Shown: positions 1 to 7,245 of the stretch, in pieces
How the letters are laid out: each line of letters begins with the position of its first letter
How positions within the stretch are numbered: the first letter of the stretch is position 1
NCBI RefSeq assembly: GCF_004362145.1
Contig: NZ_SNXC01000009.1
Span: forward strand, 485,823-549,822
From: Marinomonas balearica
GTDB taxonomy: Bacteria > Pseudomonadota > Gammaproteobacteria > Pseudomonadales > Marinomonadaceae
Reading direction: 5' to 3'
Length of the DNA: 64,000 bases
Made by a program: the position numbers and the translations under genes
The notes under the pieces: model-generated
Told to the model about the DNA's origin: nothing
Databases searched by the model: none
Seen by the model: only the letters and a program-made list of their open reading frames with translations

Positions 1-75
1 CGCGCTCAGTGCCGTTACACTGCCTGCCATTGAAAGAAAATCTCGTCGTTTCATATCTTTGCCTTCACTATGCAT
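1..75 (-). CDS. Start of a Tat-exported protein (cut by window edge)
   Basis: The minus strand reads 25 codons from an ATG at 75 to the window edge. A second ATG lies at 54. An AAAGGA ribosome binding site sits 7 bases before the first ATG. The peptide contains KRRDFLSMAGSVTALSA, a twin-arginine signal (RRDFL followed by a hydrophobic stretch), so the protein is probably a folded cofactor-containing periplasmic enzyme. Nothing can be said about its function because the mature part lies outside the window. The region 76-257 is the shared upstream region with the divergent hydrolase gene. Confidence 0.6.
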   Translation of the reverse strand, partial: MHSEGKDMKRRDFLSMAGSVTALSA

Positions 76-257
76 CGTCTCGTCCTTTCATTTTCCATTT
101 TGATAAGATATTAAATACGTCGTACGTTAGCGTATTTTTGACTAAATTAAAATTACACGGGATTACACTTAATATCAGAGTATAGGAATGACAAGGAAAA
201 CATCTATATCTGGTGGTTTTAAAGCTGTGTTTGAAAGGAGTCATGTAAGGACGGTTT

Positions 258-818
258 ATGAAGTGTATTTTTGTCTCGGATATCTTCGGGAAAACGGAAG
301 TGCTGCAAGCGTTGGCGGCGCGTTGTGCCAAACATTACGACATTATCGACCCGTATCTTGGCGGTGTGACATTTGACGACGAAGAAAAAGCTTACGACTA
401 CTTTTCGACGTATGTAGGGTTAAGGTCGTATACACAGAGGCTACAACAACACATTGAGGCGCTTACCGAGCCCGTTATTTTGATTGGCTTTAGCGTCGGA
501 GCGTCAGCGATTTGGGCATTGTCGAGCGAGCATAACAATGACCTGAACAGAGCACAGATTGTAAGAGCGGAATGCTTTTACGGCTCTCAAATTAGAAATG
601 GGACTGAGATTATACCGAACTTCAATATTAGGCTGATTTTTCCGCGAGAAGAGGCACACTTTTCGGTCGATGAACTGATCAACGCGCTCAAAGGCAAGCC
701 CAATGTACAGATTGAAAGATCGAACTATTTATATGGTTTCATGAACGCGTTGTCTAAGAACTATGATGAGAGAGGAAAAGACATCTACTGCTCAAGGTTC
801 TTAGATGATCCAATTTAA
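258..818 (+). CDS. Small alpha/beta hydrolase (dienelactone hydrolase-like)
   Basis: This 186-residue cytosolic protein has the nucleophile-elbow motif GFSVGAS (GxSxG, about residues 77-83) after a predicted beta strand (PVILIGFSV), which is the signature of alpha/beta hydrolases. The N-terminus (KCIFVSDIFGKTEVLQALA) resembles dienelactone hydrolase-like proteins in which the first strand ends in a SDIFG loop. It is shorter than most of the family (about 220-250 residues). The start is supported by a TAAGGA site 7 bases upstream. The substrate is unknown. It is followed by an HD hydrolase on the same strand, 114 bases away. Confidence 0.65.
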   Translation: MKCIFVSDIFGKTEVLQALAARCAKHYDIIDPYLGGVTFDDEEKAYDYFSTYVGLRSYTQRLQQHIEALTEPVILIGFSVGASAIWALSSEHNNDLNRAQIVRAECFYGSQIRNGTEIIPNFNIRLIFPREEAHFSVDELINALKGKPNVQIERSNYLYGFMNALSKNYDERGKDIYCSRFLDDPI

Positions 819-932
819 ATGGGTATACACGGCAGTAGTATTCGCGACAGTGGTATGAGCTGAAAATCGTTTAAGTGTCATTGCACAGTATGCGGTAAAC
901 TAAGATAGTACACTGCAAAATAAGAACTTGAG

Positions 933-1568
933 ATGTTATTTAAAGAATACGAGCCTTTATTGCGAGATTACATCGCAGGTGAAATGGATCAGGATTTAGC
1001 GCATGATATGAATCACGTGCTACGCGTCGTGTCTACAGCAAAAACACTGTGTGACGCCGAAAAAGCGAATCGCTCAGTAGTGATTCCCGCGGCGTATCTA
1101 CATGACTGTTTTTCATTTGGGAAAGGTCATCCGCAACGAAGCCAAAGTTCGCAATACGCCGCCGACAAAGCGATTACGTTCTTGAAAACCATAGACTATC
1201 CCCAAGACTACCTGGCTGATATCCACCACGCGATTGTTGCACACAGCTACAGCGCCAACGTTCCCCCTCGCACACTCGAAGCAAAAATTGTTCAAGACGC
1301 AGATCGGCTGGATGCCATAGGAGCGATGGGGATCGTTCGATGTATTCAAGTAGGTTCCAAACTAGACAGAACGTTTTACTCCCAAATCGATCCATTTTGC
1401 GAAGATCGAGCCCCTGACGATGGCGAATTTACCCTCGATCATTTTTACACCAAGCTGCTTAACCTAGAAGACTCTATGCATACGTTATCAGCGGGAGAGG
1501 AAGCAAGAAAGCGAACTGAATTTATGAAGCAATTTCTTGGCCAGCTATCGGTGGAATTGAGGTGCTAG
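933..1568 (+). CDS. HD-domain metal-dependent phosphohydrolase (YedJ-like)
   Basis: A 211-residue HD superfamily protein. The metal-binding residues are visible in order: H in AHDMNHVLRVV (about residue 25-28), the HD pair in YLHDCFSFGKGHP (about residue 56), H in IVAHSYSA, and D in QDADRLDAIGAMGI (about residue 123). The QDADRLDAIGA segment is typical of the YedJ-type subfamily of small HD phosphohydrolases, which probably act on nucleotides or phosphorylated metabolites. The substrate is not known. The gene is monocistronic in appearance and converges on the toxin-antitoxin pair. Confidence 0.8.
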   Translation: MLFKEYEPLLRDYIAGEMDQDLAHDMNHVLRVVSTAKTLCDAEKANRSVVIPAAYLHDCFSFGKGHPQRSQSSQYAADKAITFLKTIDYPQDYLADIHHAIVAHSYSANVPPRTLEAKIVQDADRLDAIGAMGIVRCIQVGSKLDRTFYSQIDPFCEDRAPDDGEFTLDHFYTKLLNLEDSMHTLSAGEEARKRTEFMKQFLGQLSVELRC

Positions 1569-1608
1569 CATTGTGATCTTGCCTTTAGATGGCCTTAGCT
1601 TTGATCCC

Positions 1609-1899
1609 TCAAAGTAACTTCTTAGCATCTCGATAGAAGTTTTCATGAGAACCAAAAGTTAGTAGCTCTAAAACGACAGCATCATCCTCATAGCAGTAAC
1701 CTAGTAAGGTGAGCTGCTTAATCATTTTAAACTTGTAAACTCGCATAAATGCAAGATCACCTTTTTTAGGTTCGCCAAGCAGAGGGTTCTTTATTAGTTC
1801 TTTAACTGCTTTATCAAGATCACTCTTTTGGTTTTTGTGGAGTTTTTTGACGGCCTTTTTAAAACTTGGGGTTTGTGTAACGTGTGTGACTTTAGTCAA
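1609..1899 (-). CDS. RelE/ParE-family toxin, probable TTG start
   Basis: About 96 residues. Features of the RelE/ParE toxin fold are visible: an N-terminal strand (TQTPSFKKAVKKLHKNQKSDL), a helix pair, GEPKKGDLAFMRVYKFK (the strand with a basic residue), and a C-terminal strand LLTFGSHENFYRDAKK. The reading frame is open upstream to 1944, but a TTG at 1899 overlaps the antitoxin stop codon by 8 bases, which is the usual spacing in such pairs. I therefore take TTG 1899 as the start. Targets in this family are either ribosome-bound mRNA (RelE) or gyrase (ParE); the sequence alone does not decide which. Confidence 0.75.
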   Translation of the reverse strand: MTKVTHVTQTPSFKKAVKKLHKNQKSDLDKAVKELIKNPLLGEPKKGDLAFMRVYKFKMIKQLTLLGYCYEDDAVVLELLTFGSHENFYRDAKKLL

Positions 1900-2113
1900 A
1901 TTCGTAAGCCTCAAGTTTGCCAGCTTCTTTTTCTGCTTTGGCAATGATCGCTTGCTTTACAAATTCATAAGGTAAATCTGGATTATCTTCCATCATTTCG
2001 CCAATTTTAGCCCAGTGCTCAATCTGTTTAGGCGTAGTTCGGTTTAACGCTTTCGCCATAATGCTCGCTTTTTCTACTAAGCCCTCGTCTAATCTAATAC
2101 TTGCTGTAGCCAT
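1892..2113 (-). CDS. ParD-like antitoxin of a type II toxin-antitoxin pair
   Basis: A 73-residue protein beginning ATASIRLDEGLVEKASIMAK, a ribbon-helix-helix-like N-terminus, followed by RTTPKQIEHWAKIGEMMEDNPDLPYEFVKQAI. This WAKIGEMMEDNPDLPYEF block is characteristic of the ParD-like/TraY-type antitoxin family. It lies immediately upstream of, and overlaps, the toxin gene, as expected for a co-regulated pair in which the antitoxin is made first and also represses the promoter. A GGAGAAAATC ribosome site precedes the ATG. Confidence 0.85.
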   Translation of the reverse strand: MATASIRLDEGLVEKASIMAKALNRTTPKQIEHWAKIGEMMEDNPDLPYEFVKQAIIAKAEKEAGKLEAYEFD

Positions 2114-2138
2114 GATTTTCTCCTGTTATTTCTGACTA

Positions 2139-2159
2139 ATTGTAGCATTTTGCGACAAT
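2139..2159 (-). promoter_or_regulatory. Putative antitoxin operator and -10 element
   Basis: Upstream of the antitoxin there is an imperfect inverted repeat, ATTGTaGC-5 bases-GCgACAAT. The minus strand contains TACAAT within it, a good -10 hexamer, about 25-30 bases before the ATG. I see no convincing -35. A repeat overlapping the -10 is the expected place for autorepression by a ribbon-helix-helix antitoxin. This is inference from position and symmetry only. Confidence 0.4.
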
Positions 2160-2289
2160 TGTGGTAGTAGACCTTCAAAAATTATAAAGAGAAATTTGGC
2201 CATTGGTCAGACTTACCAAGTATATTAAGCAAGGAGCTCAGGACTATTACGTAAAATTTCATCTACATTAATCGCATGTACCTTGTTCA

Positions 2290-2489
2290 TCACATTTCGT
2301 TGATGGCATCGAGGCTTTCCGGCAGGATTTGGCCTCCATCAACTACGATTTGCTGCCCTGTAATGTAACTTGCTTCGTCGGTTTCACTACGGGCAGGATC
2401 ATGATTTTAACGCCTTGGTTGGAAAATACCTTTGCGATGCCTTTGCCTATTCCTTTTGAAGCTCCGGTGACGATGGCGACTTTTCCTGC
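2290..2489 (-). pseudogene. Short-chain dehydrogenase (SDR) pseudogene with internal deletion
   Basis: On the minus strand the first part reads GKVAIVTGASKGIGKGIAKV, the classic SDR cofactor-binding TGxxxGIG N-terminus. After about 30 codons it jumps, in another reading frame, to [17 protein letters not shown] and ends at TGA 2290-2292, which is the classic SDR C-terminus. About 170 central residues, including the Ser-Tyr-Lys catalytic site, are missing. The start codon is also gone: the codon before the first surviving residue is TGA (2490-2492), exactly where the IS91-like remnant begins. The gene is dead. An intact homologue would be a classical SDR of about 250 residues. Confidence 0.85.
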
Positions 2490-2492
2490 TCA

Positions 2493-2772
2493 ACTATGTT
2501 TACTTCACGTCTTGCCAAAAGGTTTCATGCGAGTAAGACACTATAGCTATATGTTGAATGCGATCAGGCGAAAGAGCCTATTAAAAATACGAGAACAAGA
2601 TCAAGATACGCCTCGTCCTGAAAAAGATAAAAAGGAGCCGGAAGAACAAAGCATCCAACAGGACTCTCCAGTAATGGGGTGTCATTGCCCCGCATGCGGT
2701 GATGTGCCGGCACACCATATAGGCGAAGTCACCTCGAACCGTTGGAAGCGAGAAAAGTTAAGAACAGGCTAG
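2493..2772 (+). mobile_element. IS91-family transposase C-terminal remnant
   Basis: Starting abruptly at the edge of the SDR pseudogene, the plus strand encodes LLHVLPKGFMRVRHYSYMLN, followed by a Lys/Glu-rich linker and CHCPACGD, ending at TAG 2770-2772. HVLPKGFxRxRHYG/S plus a late CPxC zinc-like motif is the C-terminus of IS91/ISCR-type rolling-circle (HUH/Y1) transposases. The catalytic domain is absent, so the element cannot move by itself. The long open frame that starts at 2329 across this point is a chimera: its first part is antisense to the SDR remnant. One-ended or failed transposition next to the SDR gene would explain both truncations. Confidence 0.7.
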
Positions 2773-3079
2773 TGGAATAAAACGAACGTCAGTGAGAATA
2801 GAATCAGGTCAAAGACCCTGAGGTTTTAGGCTTGCCAATCGCCTAGGATCTGGGTAAAACTATAGAGATAGACGATCAAAAAACGATCAAAAAGAGTCTT
2901 CTTAGCCTGATTAAGGACAAGAGCACTCGAAAACACACCGCAAAGACACAGGGAGGTCGCATCATGAAAAAAGCAAATTCCCTATATAAAGACGCGGCAG
3001 TTCAACAGACGGTTATAACTGCGGCTGCGCCGTACTATAACCATTAATTGTTATACCTAAAAGGAAGTAGTCTTAAATT
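2773..3079. other. Non-coding stretch after the IS91 remnant, with a hairpin
   Basis: No convincing gene in about 300 bases. It holds a short direct repeat (ACGATCAAAAA twice near 2873-2900) and an interrupted hairpin at 3011-3042 with arms GGTTATA/TATAACC and an inner GCGGC/GCCGT stem. In an IS91-type element the replication origin end (oriIS) lies downstream of the transposase, so part of this stretch may be the old element end. I cannot place its boundary. Confidence 0.35.
2964..3047 (+). CDS. Possible 27-residue small ORF with strong ribosome site
   Basis: GGGAGG lies 7 bases before an ATG that opens a 27-codon frame beginning MKKANSLYKDAAVQQ and ending TAA at 3045-3047. The 3' half of the frame coincides with the hairpin at 3011-3042. 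I do not recognise the peptide. It may be a genuine small gene, a leader peptide, or an accident within decayed DNA. The ribosome site is the only positive evidence. Confidence 0.2.
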   Translation: MKKANSLYKDAAVQQTVITAAAPYYNH

Positions 3080-3568
3080 ATGAAGTTTCTATTTTGGCTT
3101 TGGAAAACAATACGAACACTTGCCCCTTACTTAATTTTCTTAGGCTTCGGTATTTTATGTTGGTAATGGTTTTTTTTTACTAATCAAGCTCAAGCTAATT
3201 TAGCTGAACCAATTATAAATGGTGTTATAGCTGTTGTTGTCACTTCATTGCTGATTTTAATATTTTCAATTATCTGGCGATAAAATATCACACTTTGGAT
3301 TGAAAATTCATTGTACAAAGACACAAAAATAGAAGGTGTATGGAATGGAGTTTTAGTTCCTTTTATTGGTATTGAGGAGGTCGACAATCGAAGAGTTAAA
3401 ATGACATTCGGCATTGTTGAACTCAGATGACGTAGGAAAACGCAAGGCAGTGATACGGAGTCAAATAATTAGGGAAATGGCACTTCATTGCGTGTATCTT
3501 CATCGGCTCAAGAAAATGAAATTGATCGAGAGGTTGAAGCTGAACTAATAATTAAAGGCCTGAATTAA
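3080..3568 (+). pseudogene. Two-TM plus beta-domain protein gene with four in-frame stops (Cap15-like?)
   Basis: One single reading frame runs from an ATG at 3080 to TAA 3566-3568 but is interrupted by TAA 3164, TAA 3281, TGA 3428 and TAG 3470. Between the stops it reads like protein: a first TM helix (APYLIFLGFGILCW), a second (INGVIAVVVTSLLILIFSII), then LYKDTKIEGVWNGVLVP and a Ser-rich SLRVSSSAQENEID segment. Two TM helices followed by an IEGxWxG beta-strand start are reminiscent of Cap15-type CBASS effectors and related sensor domains, but this is a weak resemblance. An AAGGAAG site precedes the ATG. No indel is needed to join the pieces. I regard it as a pseudogene of a defence-type membrane protein. 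Confidence 0.4.
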
Positions 3569-3864
3569 ACCGTATAGTGACCATGTGGCTCTATTTTGTT
3601 GAAGATCAAGCTCAGCGGAAAAAACAAGTTTTCCTAAAAGACTGGGAAATCAAGCTCGACCAATTTCTTGAGTTTAATGATCGAGAAGTTCTAGTCGGTG
3701 CCGGTTGTATCTCCAAAAAACAAGCCAAAGCCAAAGCCAAAGCCAAAGCCAAAGCGGAAGCAGAGTATGATCGTTTTGCTGAAGAGCGTCGTCGCATCAA
3801 AGGAGACAGGATATTGAAGAATTTCTCAATTGGAAAGCTCCCACATAAATCGCAAGAATTATAA
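3559..3864 (+). pseudogene. RhuM-family protein, C-terminal fragment
   Basis: The frame reads PELNRIVTMWLYFVEDQA, then KDWEIKLDQFLEFNDREVL, GAGCISKKQA and AEAEYDRFAEERRR. This is the C-terminal third of RhuM-type proteins, which are often encoded inside type I restriction-modification operons between hsdM/hsdS and hsdR. The N-terminal two thirds are missing: the frame closes at TAA 3553 just upstream. The 3' end seems frameshifted. In another frame the last codons read QLESSHINRKNYK and stop at a TGA that overlaps the next ATG, the arrangement expected in the intact operon. An ATG at 3583 (3577 is an internal GTG) could still yield about 94 residues, but I call it a remnant. Confidence 0.7.
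3721..3756 (+). repeat. Hexanucleotide microsatellite AAAGCC inside the RhuM remnant
   Basis: Six-base units (CAAGCC, then AAAGCC four times, then AAAGCG) lie in frame and encode a Lys-Ala ladder where intact RhuM proteins usually have a single short KxAxxKAExE segment. Six-base units preserve the frame, so copy number changes would only lengthen the ladder. This looks like slippage in a gene no longer under selection, although in-frame expansion would also be tolerated in a working gene. Confidence 0.75.
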
Positions 3865-3999
3865 ATGACACAGCCATTCCCAAAATTCCAGGAAGAATAC
3901 AGTGTCAAGTTACCGGCGCTGACGTTATTGACGAACTTGGACTGGTTGTTTCTTAATCTTGAGCAAGCATTAGCTGAGCGCGGTGGTGAGGCCGAATAA
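3865..3999 (+). pseudogene. Type I restriction enzyme HsdR, N-terminal fragment
   Basis: The ATG directly follows the RhuM stop (TAA-ATG). The 44-residue product has FQEEYSVKLPALTLLTNLDW followed by LEQALAERGG. The pattern FQExYSxKLPALxLLxxLGWxxLxPxxALxxRGG is the N-terminus of one HsdR subgroup. The frame then stops at TAA 3997-3999, only 23 bases before the epimerase gene. More than 900 residues of the enzyme are missing, so this is a stump left by deletion or by insertion of the following cluster. Confidence 0.65.
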
Positions 4000-4022
4000 G
4001 TATTACAGGAATTGATATTTTT

Positions 4023-4925
4023 ATGAAAACAATTTTAATGACAGGTCATTTAGGCCTGATTGGGCGGTATTTAACGCCATTGTTGGTGCAACAGGGATAT
4101 AGAGTTAAAGGCTTTGATCTCGCCGATGGTACTGGCGATATCTGTCGGAGTGAGCAGCTCAAACAAGCAATCTCTGGGGTAACAGGTGTTGTTCATCTAG
4201 CTGCGGTTTCCAGGGTTATATGGGGTGAACGGAATCCAGAGTTATGTTGGCAGACCAATGCGATTGCGAGCGAACAGTTACTGAAGACCGCTTGTGAGCA
4301 AGCCGATGTAAAACCTTGGGTGCTGGTTGCCAGTAGCCGTGAGGTATATGGAGATTCTGATGTTTTGCCTGTCTGCGATTCAGCATATGTGAGCCCCGTT
4401 AATATCTATGGTCAAGCAAAAGCCTATATGGAAAAAAAGGCGCTAGAAGCTAGGGAGTATGGGCTTAATACCGCTGTGATTCGGCTTGCTAATGTTTATG
4501 GCTGCACAAAGGACCATAAAGACAGAGTATTGCCAGCATTTTGTCTTAATGCTGTTAACAACGCAGACCTGCGTGTGGATGGCCGGAACCATTTATTTGA
4601 CTTCACGCATGTATCAGACACCGTAAAAGGTTTGTCTTTAGTCATTGAACAACTCGAAAATAATGAGAGAAACCTTCCTCCTACCCACCTTCTTCCTGGC
4701 ATTGGTACGACACTTGGTGAAGCCGCCGAAATGGCAATCAAATTCGCTGGGAGTCGCTCTCGAATTATTGAAGCACCATCTCGAAATTACGATGTAAGTC
4801 GATTCATTGGAGATCCGACTCAGGCCAAAGAATTGTTGGGCTGGCAAGCTAATATATCCCCCGAACAGGGTATTAAGCTTTTGGTTAAAGCATTCCAAGA
4901 ACAGTTACAGGAAGTTCCTGCATGA
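4023..4925 (+). CDS. NAD-dependent epimerase/dehydratase (extended SDR)
   Basis: 300 residues. The N-terminus has TGHLGLIGRYL (GxxGxxG, NAD(P) binding), then a VVHLAAVS strand, an S-S-R triad segment (LVASSREVYG) and the active-site YGQAK (YxxxK). The C-terminal part is the substrate domain with FDFTHVSD. This is a nucleotide-sugar epimerase/dehydratase of the UDP-glucose 4-epimerase superfamily; the exact sugar cannot be read. It is the first gene of a five-gene block and overlaps the next gene by 4 bases (ATGA). A CAGGAA site lies 11 bases upstream. I infer that it supplies or modifies the sugar used by the neighbouring GT4. Confidence 0.8.
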   Translation: MKTILMTGHLGLIGRYLTPLLVQQGYRVKGFDLADGTGDICRSEQLKQAISGVTGVVHLAAVSRVIWGERNPELCWQTNAIASEQLLKTACEQADVKPWVLVASSREVYGDSDVLPVCDSAYVSPVNIYGQAKAYMEKKALEAREYGLNTAVIRLANVYGCTKDHKDRVLPAFCLNAVNNADLRVDGRNHLFDFTHVSDTVKGLSLVIEQLENNERNLPPTHLLPGIGTTLGEAAEMAIKFAGSRSRIIEAPSRNYDVSRFIGDPTQAKELLGWQANISPEQGIKLLVKAFQEQLQEVPA

Positions 4926-6217
4926 AAATTGTAAAAGTCATTCATGGTTATCCGATGTTGTATAACGCCGGTTCGGAAGTGTATTCACAAACCATCTGCC
5001 ACGGCTTAGCTAAACGCGGCCATGAGGTGCATGTATTTACCAGAGAGGAAGACTCCTTTCAGCCCGATGGCGCGATACGGATTAGTCATGACGCCGACGT
5101 ACCAGAAATCACTCTGCATCTGGTGAATAACTCACGGATGCGTGATCGCTATCGTTTGGATATTGTTGACCAGCGTTTTGCTGAGTTGCTCGACCAATTA
5201 CAGCCAGATTTGGTGCATATCGGACACCTGAATCACTTGTCTACCTCATTGGTATTTGAGGCTAAAAAACGCGGTATTCCGATTGTTTACACGCTGCACG
5301 ATTATTGGTTGATGTGTCCGCGTGGACAGTTTATGCAGATGCACTCTGCGGATGACAATCTCTGGGCTGCCTGTGATGGCCAAGAAGACAAGAAGTGCGC
5401 AACGCAGTGTTATGCGCGCTATTTCTCTGGCTGTGATCAGGAAAGGGCGGAGGATTTAGCTTATTGGGAAAACTGGGTTAAGCGCCGTATGTCGCATGTG
5501 CGCGATGTCGTTGAGCAGGTTGATTTGTTTATTTCGCCGGCTAATTATCTGAAGCAACGTTATGAAAAAGACTTTGGCCTGCCAAAAGAGAAAAGTATTT
5601 ATCTTGATTACGGCTTCGACCGTACAAGGATGATAGGACGTGTTCGCAGAAACGATGAACCGTTTACGTTTGGGTATATTGGTACCCATATTCCGGCTAA
5701 AGGTATTCACCAGTTAATCAAAGCCTTTGGCATGCTCAAGGGTGAGGCAAAGCTGAGAATCTGGGGGCGGGATCGGGGCCAGGATTCCAGAGCGCTTAGA
5801 GCGATAGCGTCATCTTTGCCTGTCGATAAAGCCAACGCTATCGAGTGGATGCCCGAATACAAAAATCAATCAATTGCAGTGGATGTGTTCAGCAATACTG
5901 ATGCGATTGTGGTGCCATCAGTCTGGGTCGAAAACTCGCCCTTGGTTATTCATGAGGCTCAACAAGCTAAGGTGCCAGTTATTACTGCTGGTACCGGTGG
6001 AATGGGGGAATACGTTCACCATGAAGTGAACGGCTTAACCTACCAACACCGCGACACCGCAGATCTTGCAAAGCAAATGCAGCGTTTACTGGATGCCCCG
6101 GCATTAGCTAGCCAACTGGGACTGCGTGGTTATCCTTTCAGTGATGATGGCCAGATTCCTGATATTTATCAGCACATACTCGACTTGGAAGCATGCTACA
6201 CGAGGGTTATAGGCTAA
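4922..6217 (+). CDS. Glycosyltransferase family 4
   Basis: 431 residues with a GT-B fold. The N-terminal domain has a GSEVYSQTICHGLAKRGHEV acceptor-side motif. The C-terminal domain starts near GYIGTHIPAKGIHQLIKAF and carries the EX7E motif in ENSPLVIHE (about residues 339-347), followed by GGMGEYV, as in retaining GT4 enzymes that use nucleotide sugars. A cysteine-rich insertion (around residues 140-180, with CATQCYARYFSGC) is unusual but occurs in some polysaccharide GT4s with the LHDYWLMCPRGQ segment seen here. It overlaps the genes on both sides (4 bases upstream, TAATG downstream), so translation is probably coupled. Acceptor unknown. Confidence 0.85.
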   Translation: MKIVKVIHGYPMLYNAGSEVYSQTICHGLAKRGHEVHVFTREEDSFQPDGAIRISHDADVPEITLHLVNNSRMRDRYRLDIVDQRFAELLDQLQPDLVHIGHLNHLSTSLVFEAKKRGIPIVYTLHDYWLMCPRGQFMQMHSADDNLWAACDGQEDKKCATQCYARYFSGCDQERAEDLAYWENWVKRRMSHVRDVVEQVDLFISPANYLKQRYEKDFGLPKEKSIYLDYGFDRTRMIGRVRRNDEPFTFGYIGTHIPAKGIHQLIKAFGMLKGEAKLRIWGRDRGQDSRALRAIASSLPVDKANAIEWMPEYKNQSIAVDVFSNTDAIVVPSVWVENSPLVIHEAQQAKVPVITAGTGGMGEYVHHEVNGLTYQHRDTADLAKQMQRLLDAPALASQLGLRGYPFSDDGQIPDIYQHILDLEACYTRVIG

Positions 6218-7245
6218 TGGCACATGAATTTTGGCGTATCACATTGGATACCAATCCAGATTTTTGTAATCTCAATTGTGTGATGTGTGAAGACCATTCC
6301 CCTTATGCGGATAGTCGTGCGGAGAGAAAGAGCTCTGGTTCACTCAGGCCCCTGATGGATGCTGACCTGCTAGAACGGATTGTTCGTGAAGCGGCCGCGA
6401 TGGGCATCAGAGAGATTATTCCTTCGACCATGGGGGAGCCCCTACTTTATCCACATTTTGATACCTTTCTCGATTTGTGTGCGGAATTAGGTTTAACCCT
6501 CAACCTGACAACCAATGGCACATTTCCAGCCCCTAAAGACCATCAAAATGTTGAGTATTGGGCCGAGCGTATTGTGCCGGTTACCAGTGATGTAAAAATC
6601 TCATGGAATGGCGTAAGTGAAAAGACCCAGTCAGAAATCATGGTCGGAACAACCCTTGAAAAACACATTGAAAATGCCAAGCGTTTTGTTGCAATAAGGG
6701 ATAAATGGGCATCCAAGCATTATTGCTCAATGACCATGCAGCTAACCTTCATGCGCAGCAATCTGGAAGAAATTCCAGAGATGCTGGAGTTGGCACTTAA
6801 TCTTGGCTTTGACCGATTAAAAGGCCATCAGTTGTGGACGCATTTTGACCAGATTAAGCATGAAAGCCTACGTAATGACCTTGTCTATGCTAGCCGATGG
6901 AATCAGATTGTTCGTCATTGTCATGAGCGTGTCACGGTCCATAACCAAACGTCTGAGCGTCGATTCCGTTTGGATAATTTCTTTGAGCTGGATTTGGTAA
7001 AACTCGAAGATATTTCGCCAGGTGGGGAATGTCCGTTCCTTGGAAAGGAGTTATGGGTAGATCCAACTGGAAGGCTCAATGTTTGTTGTGCTCCCGATCA
7101 GCAGCGTAAATCATTGGGTGACTTTGGCAATCTAAATACATCCAAACTATCGGAGCTGATAGCTAGCTCTTCCTATCAGAATTTAATGGCAACTTACCAG
7201 TCCCATGATCTCTGTAAGTCGTGCAATATGAGGCGGCCAGCATGA
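6217..7245 (+). CDS. Radical SAM enzyme with SPASM/twitch-like C-terminus
   Basis: 342 residues from the ATG at 6217, which overlaps the glycosyltransferase stop (TAATG); an upstream in-frame ATG at 6193 is less likely. The cluster-binding CNLNCVMC (CxxxCxxC) is at about residues 18-25, followed by the SAM-contacting STMGEPLLYPHFD. The C-terminus has cysteines in ECPFLGKE, a GRLNVCC (Gx4C) and CKSC. That is enough for one auxiliary 4Fe-4S cluster but fewer than a full seven-cysteine SPASM. Such enzymes modify peptides, sugars or other small substrates by radical chemistry. The glycosyltransferase and epimerase neighbours favour a sugar or glycolipid substrate; no obvious precursor peptide gene is visible nearby. 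Confidence 0.8.
   Translation: MAHEFWRITLDTNPDFCNLNCVMCEDHSPYADSRAERKSSGSLRPLMDADLLERIVREAAAMGIREIIPSTMGEPLLYPHFDTFLDLCAELGLTLNLTTNGTFPAPKDHQNVEYWAERIVPVTSDVKISWNGVSEKTQSEIMVGTTLEKHIENAKRFVAIRDKWASKHYCSMTMQLTFMRSNLEEIPEMLELALNLGFDRLKGHQLWTHFDQIKHESLRNDLVYASRWNQIVRHCHERVTVHNQTSERRFRLDNFFELDLVKLEDISPGGECPFLGKELWVDPTGRLNVCCAPDQQRKSLGDFGNLNTSKLSELIASSSYQNLMATYQSHDLCKSCNMRRPA

Noticed and set aside
2329-2772. A 147-codon open frame as a complete gene
   Set aside because: Its first 55 codons are antisense to an SDR remnant and the rest is a transposase tail, so the frame is a chimera with no credible start or ribosome site.
3011-3042. Integron attC site
   Set aside because: The hairpin has the arms GGTTATA/TATAACC but lacks the R/L box consensus, and no integrase or second site is visible.
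3080-3568. Stop-codon recoding (readthrough or selenocysteine) as explanation of the four in-frame stops
   Set aside because: All three stop codons occur, no SECIS-like structure was recognised, and all neighbouring sequences are decayed genes.
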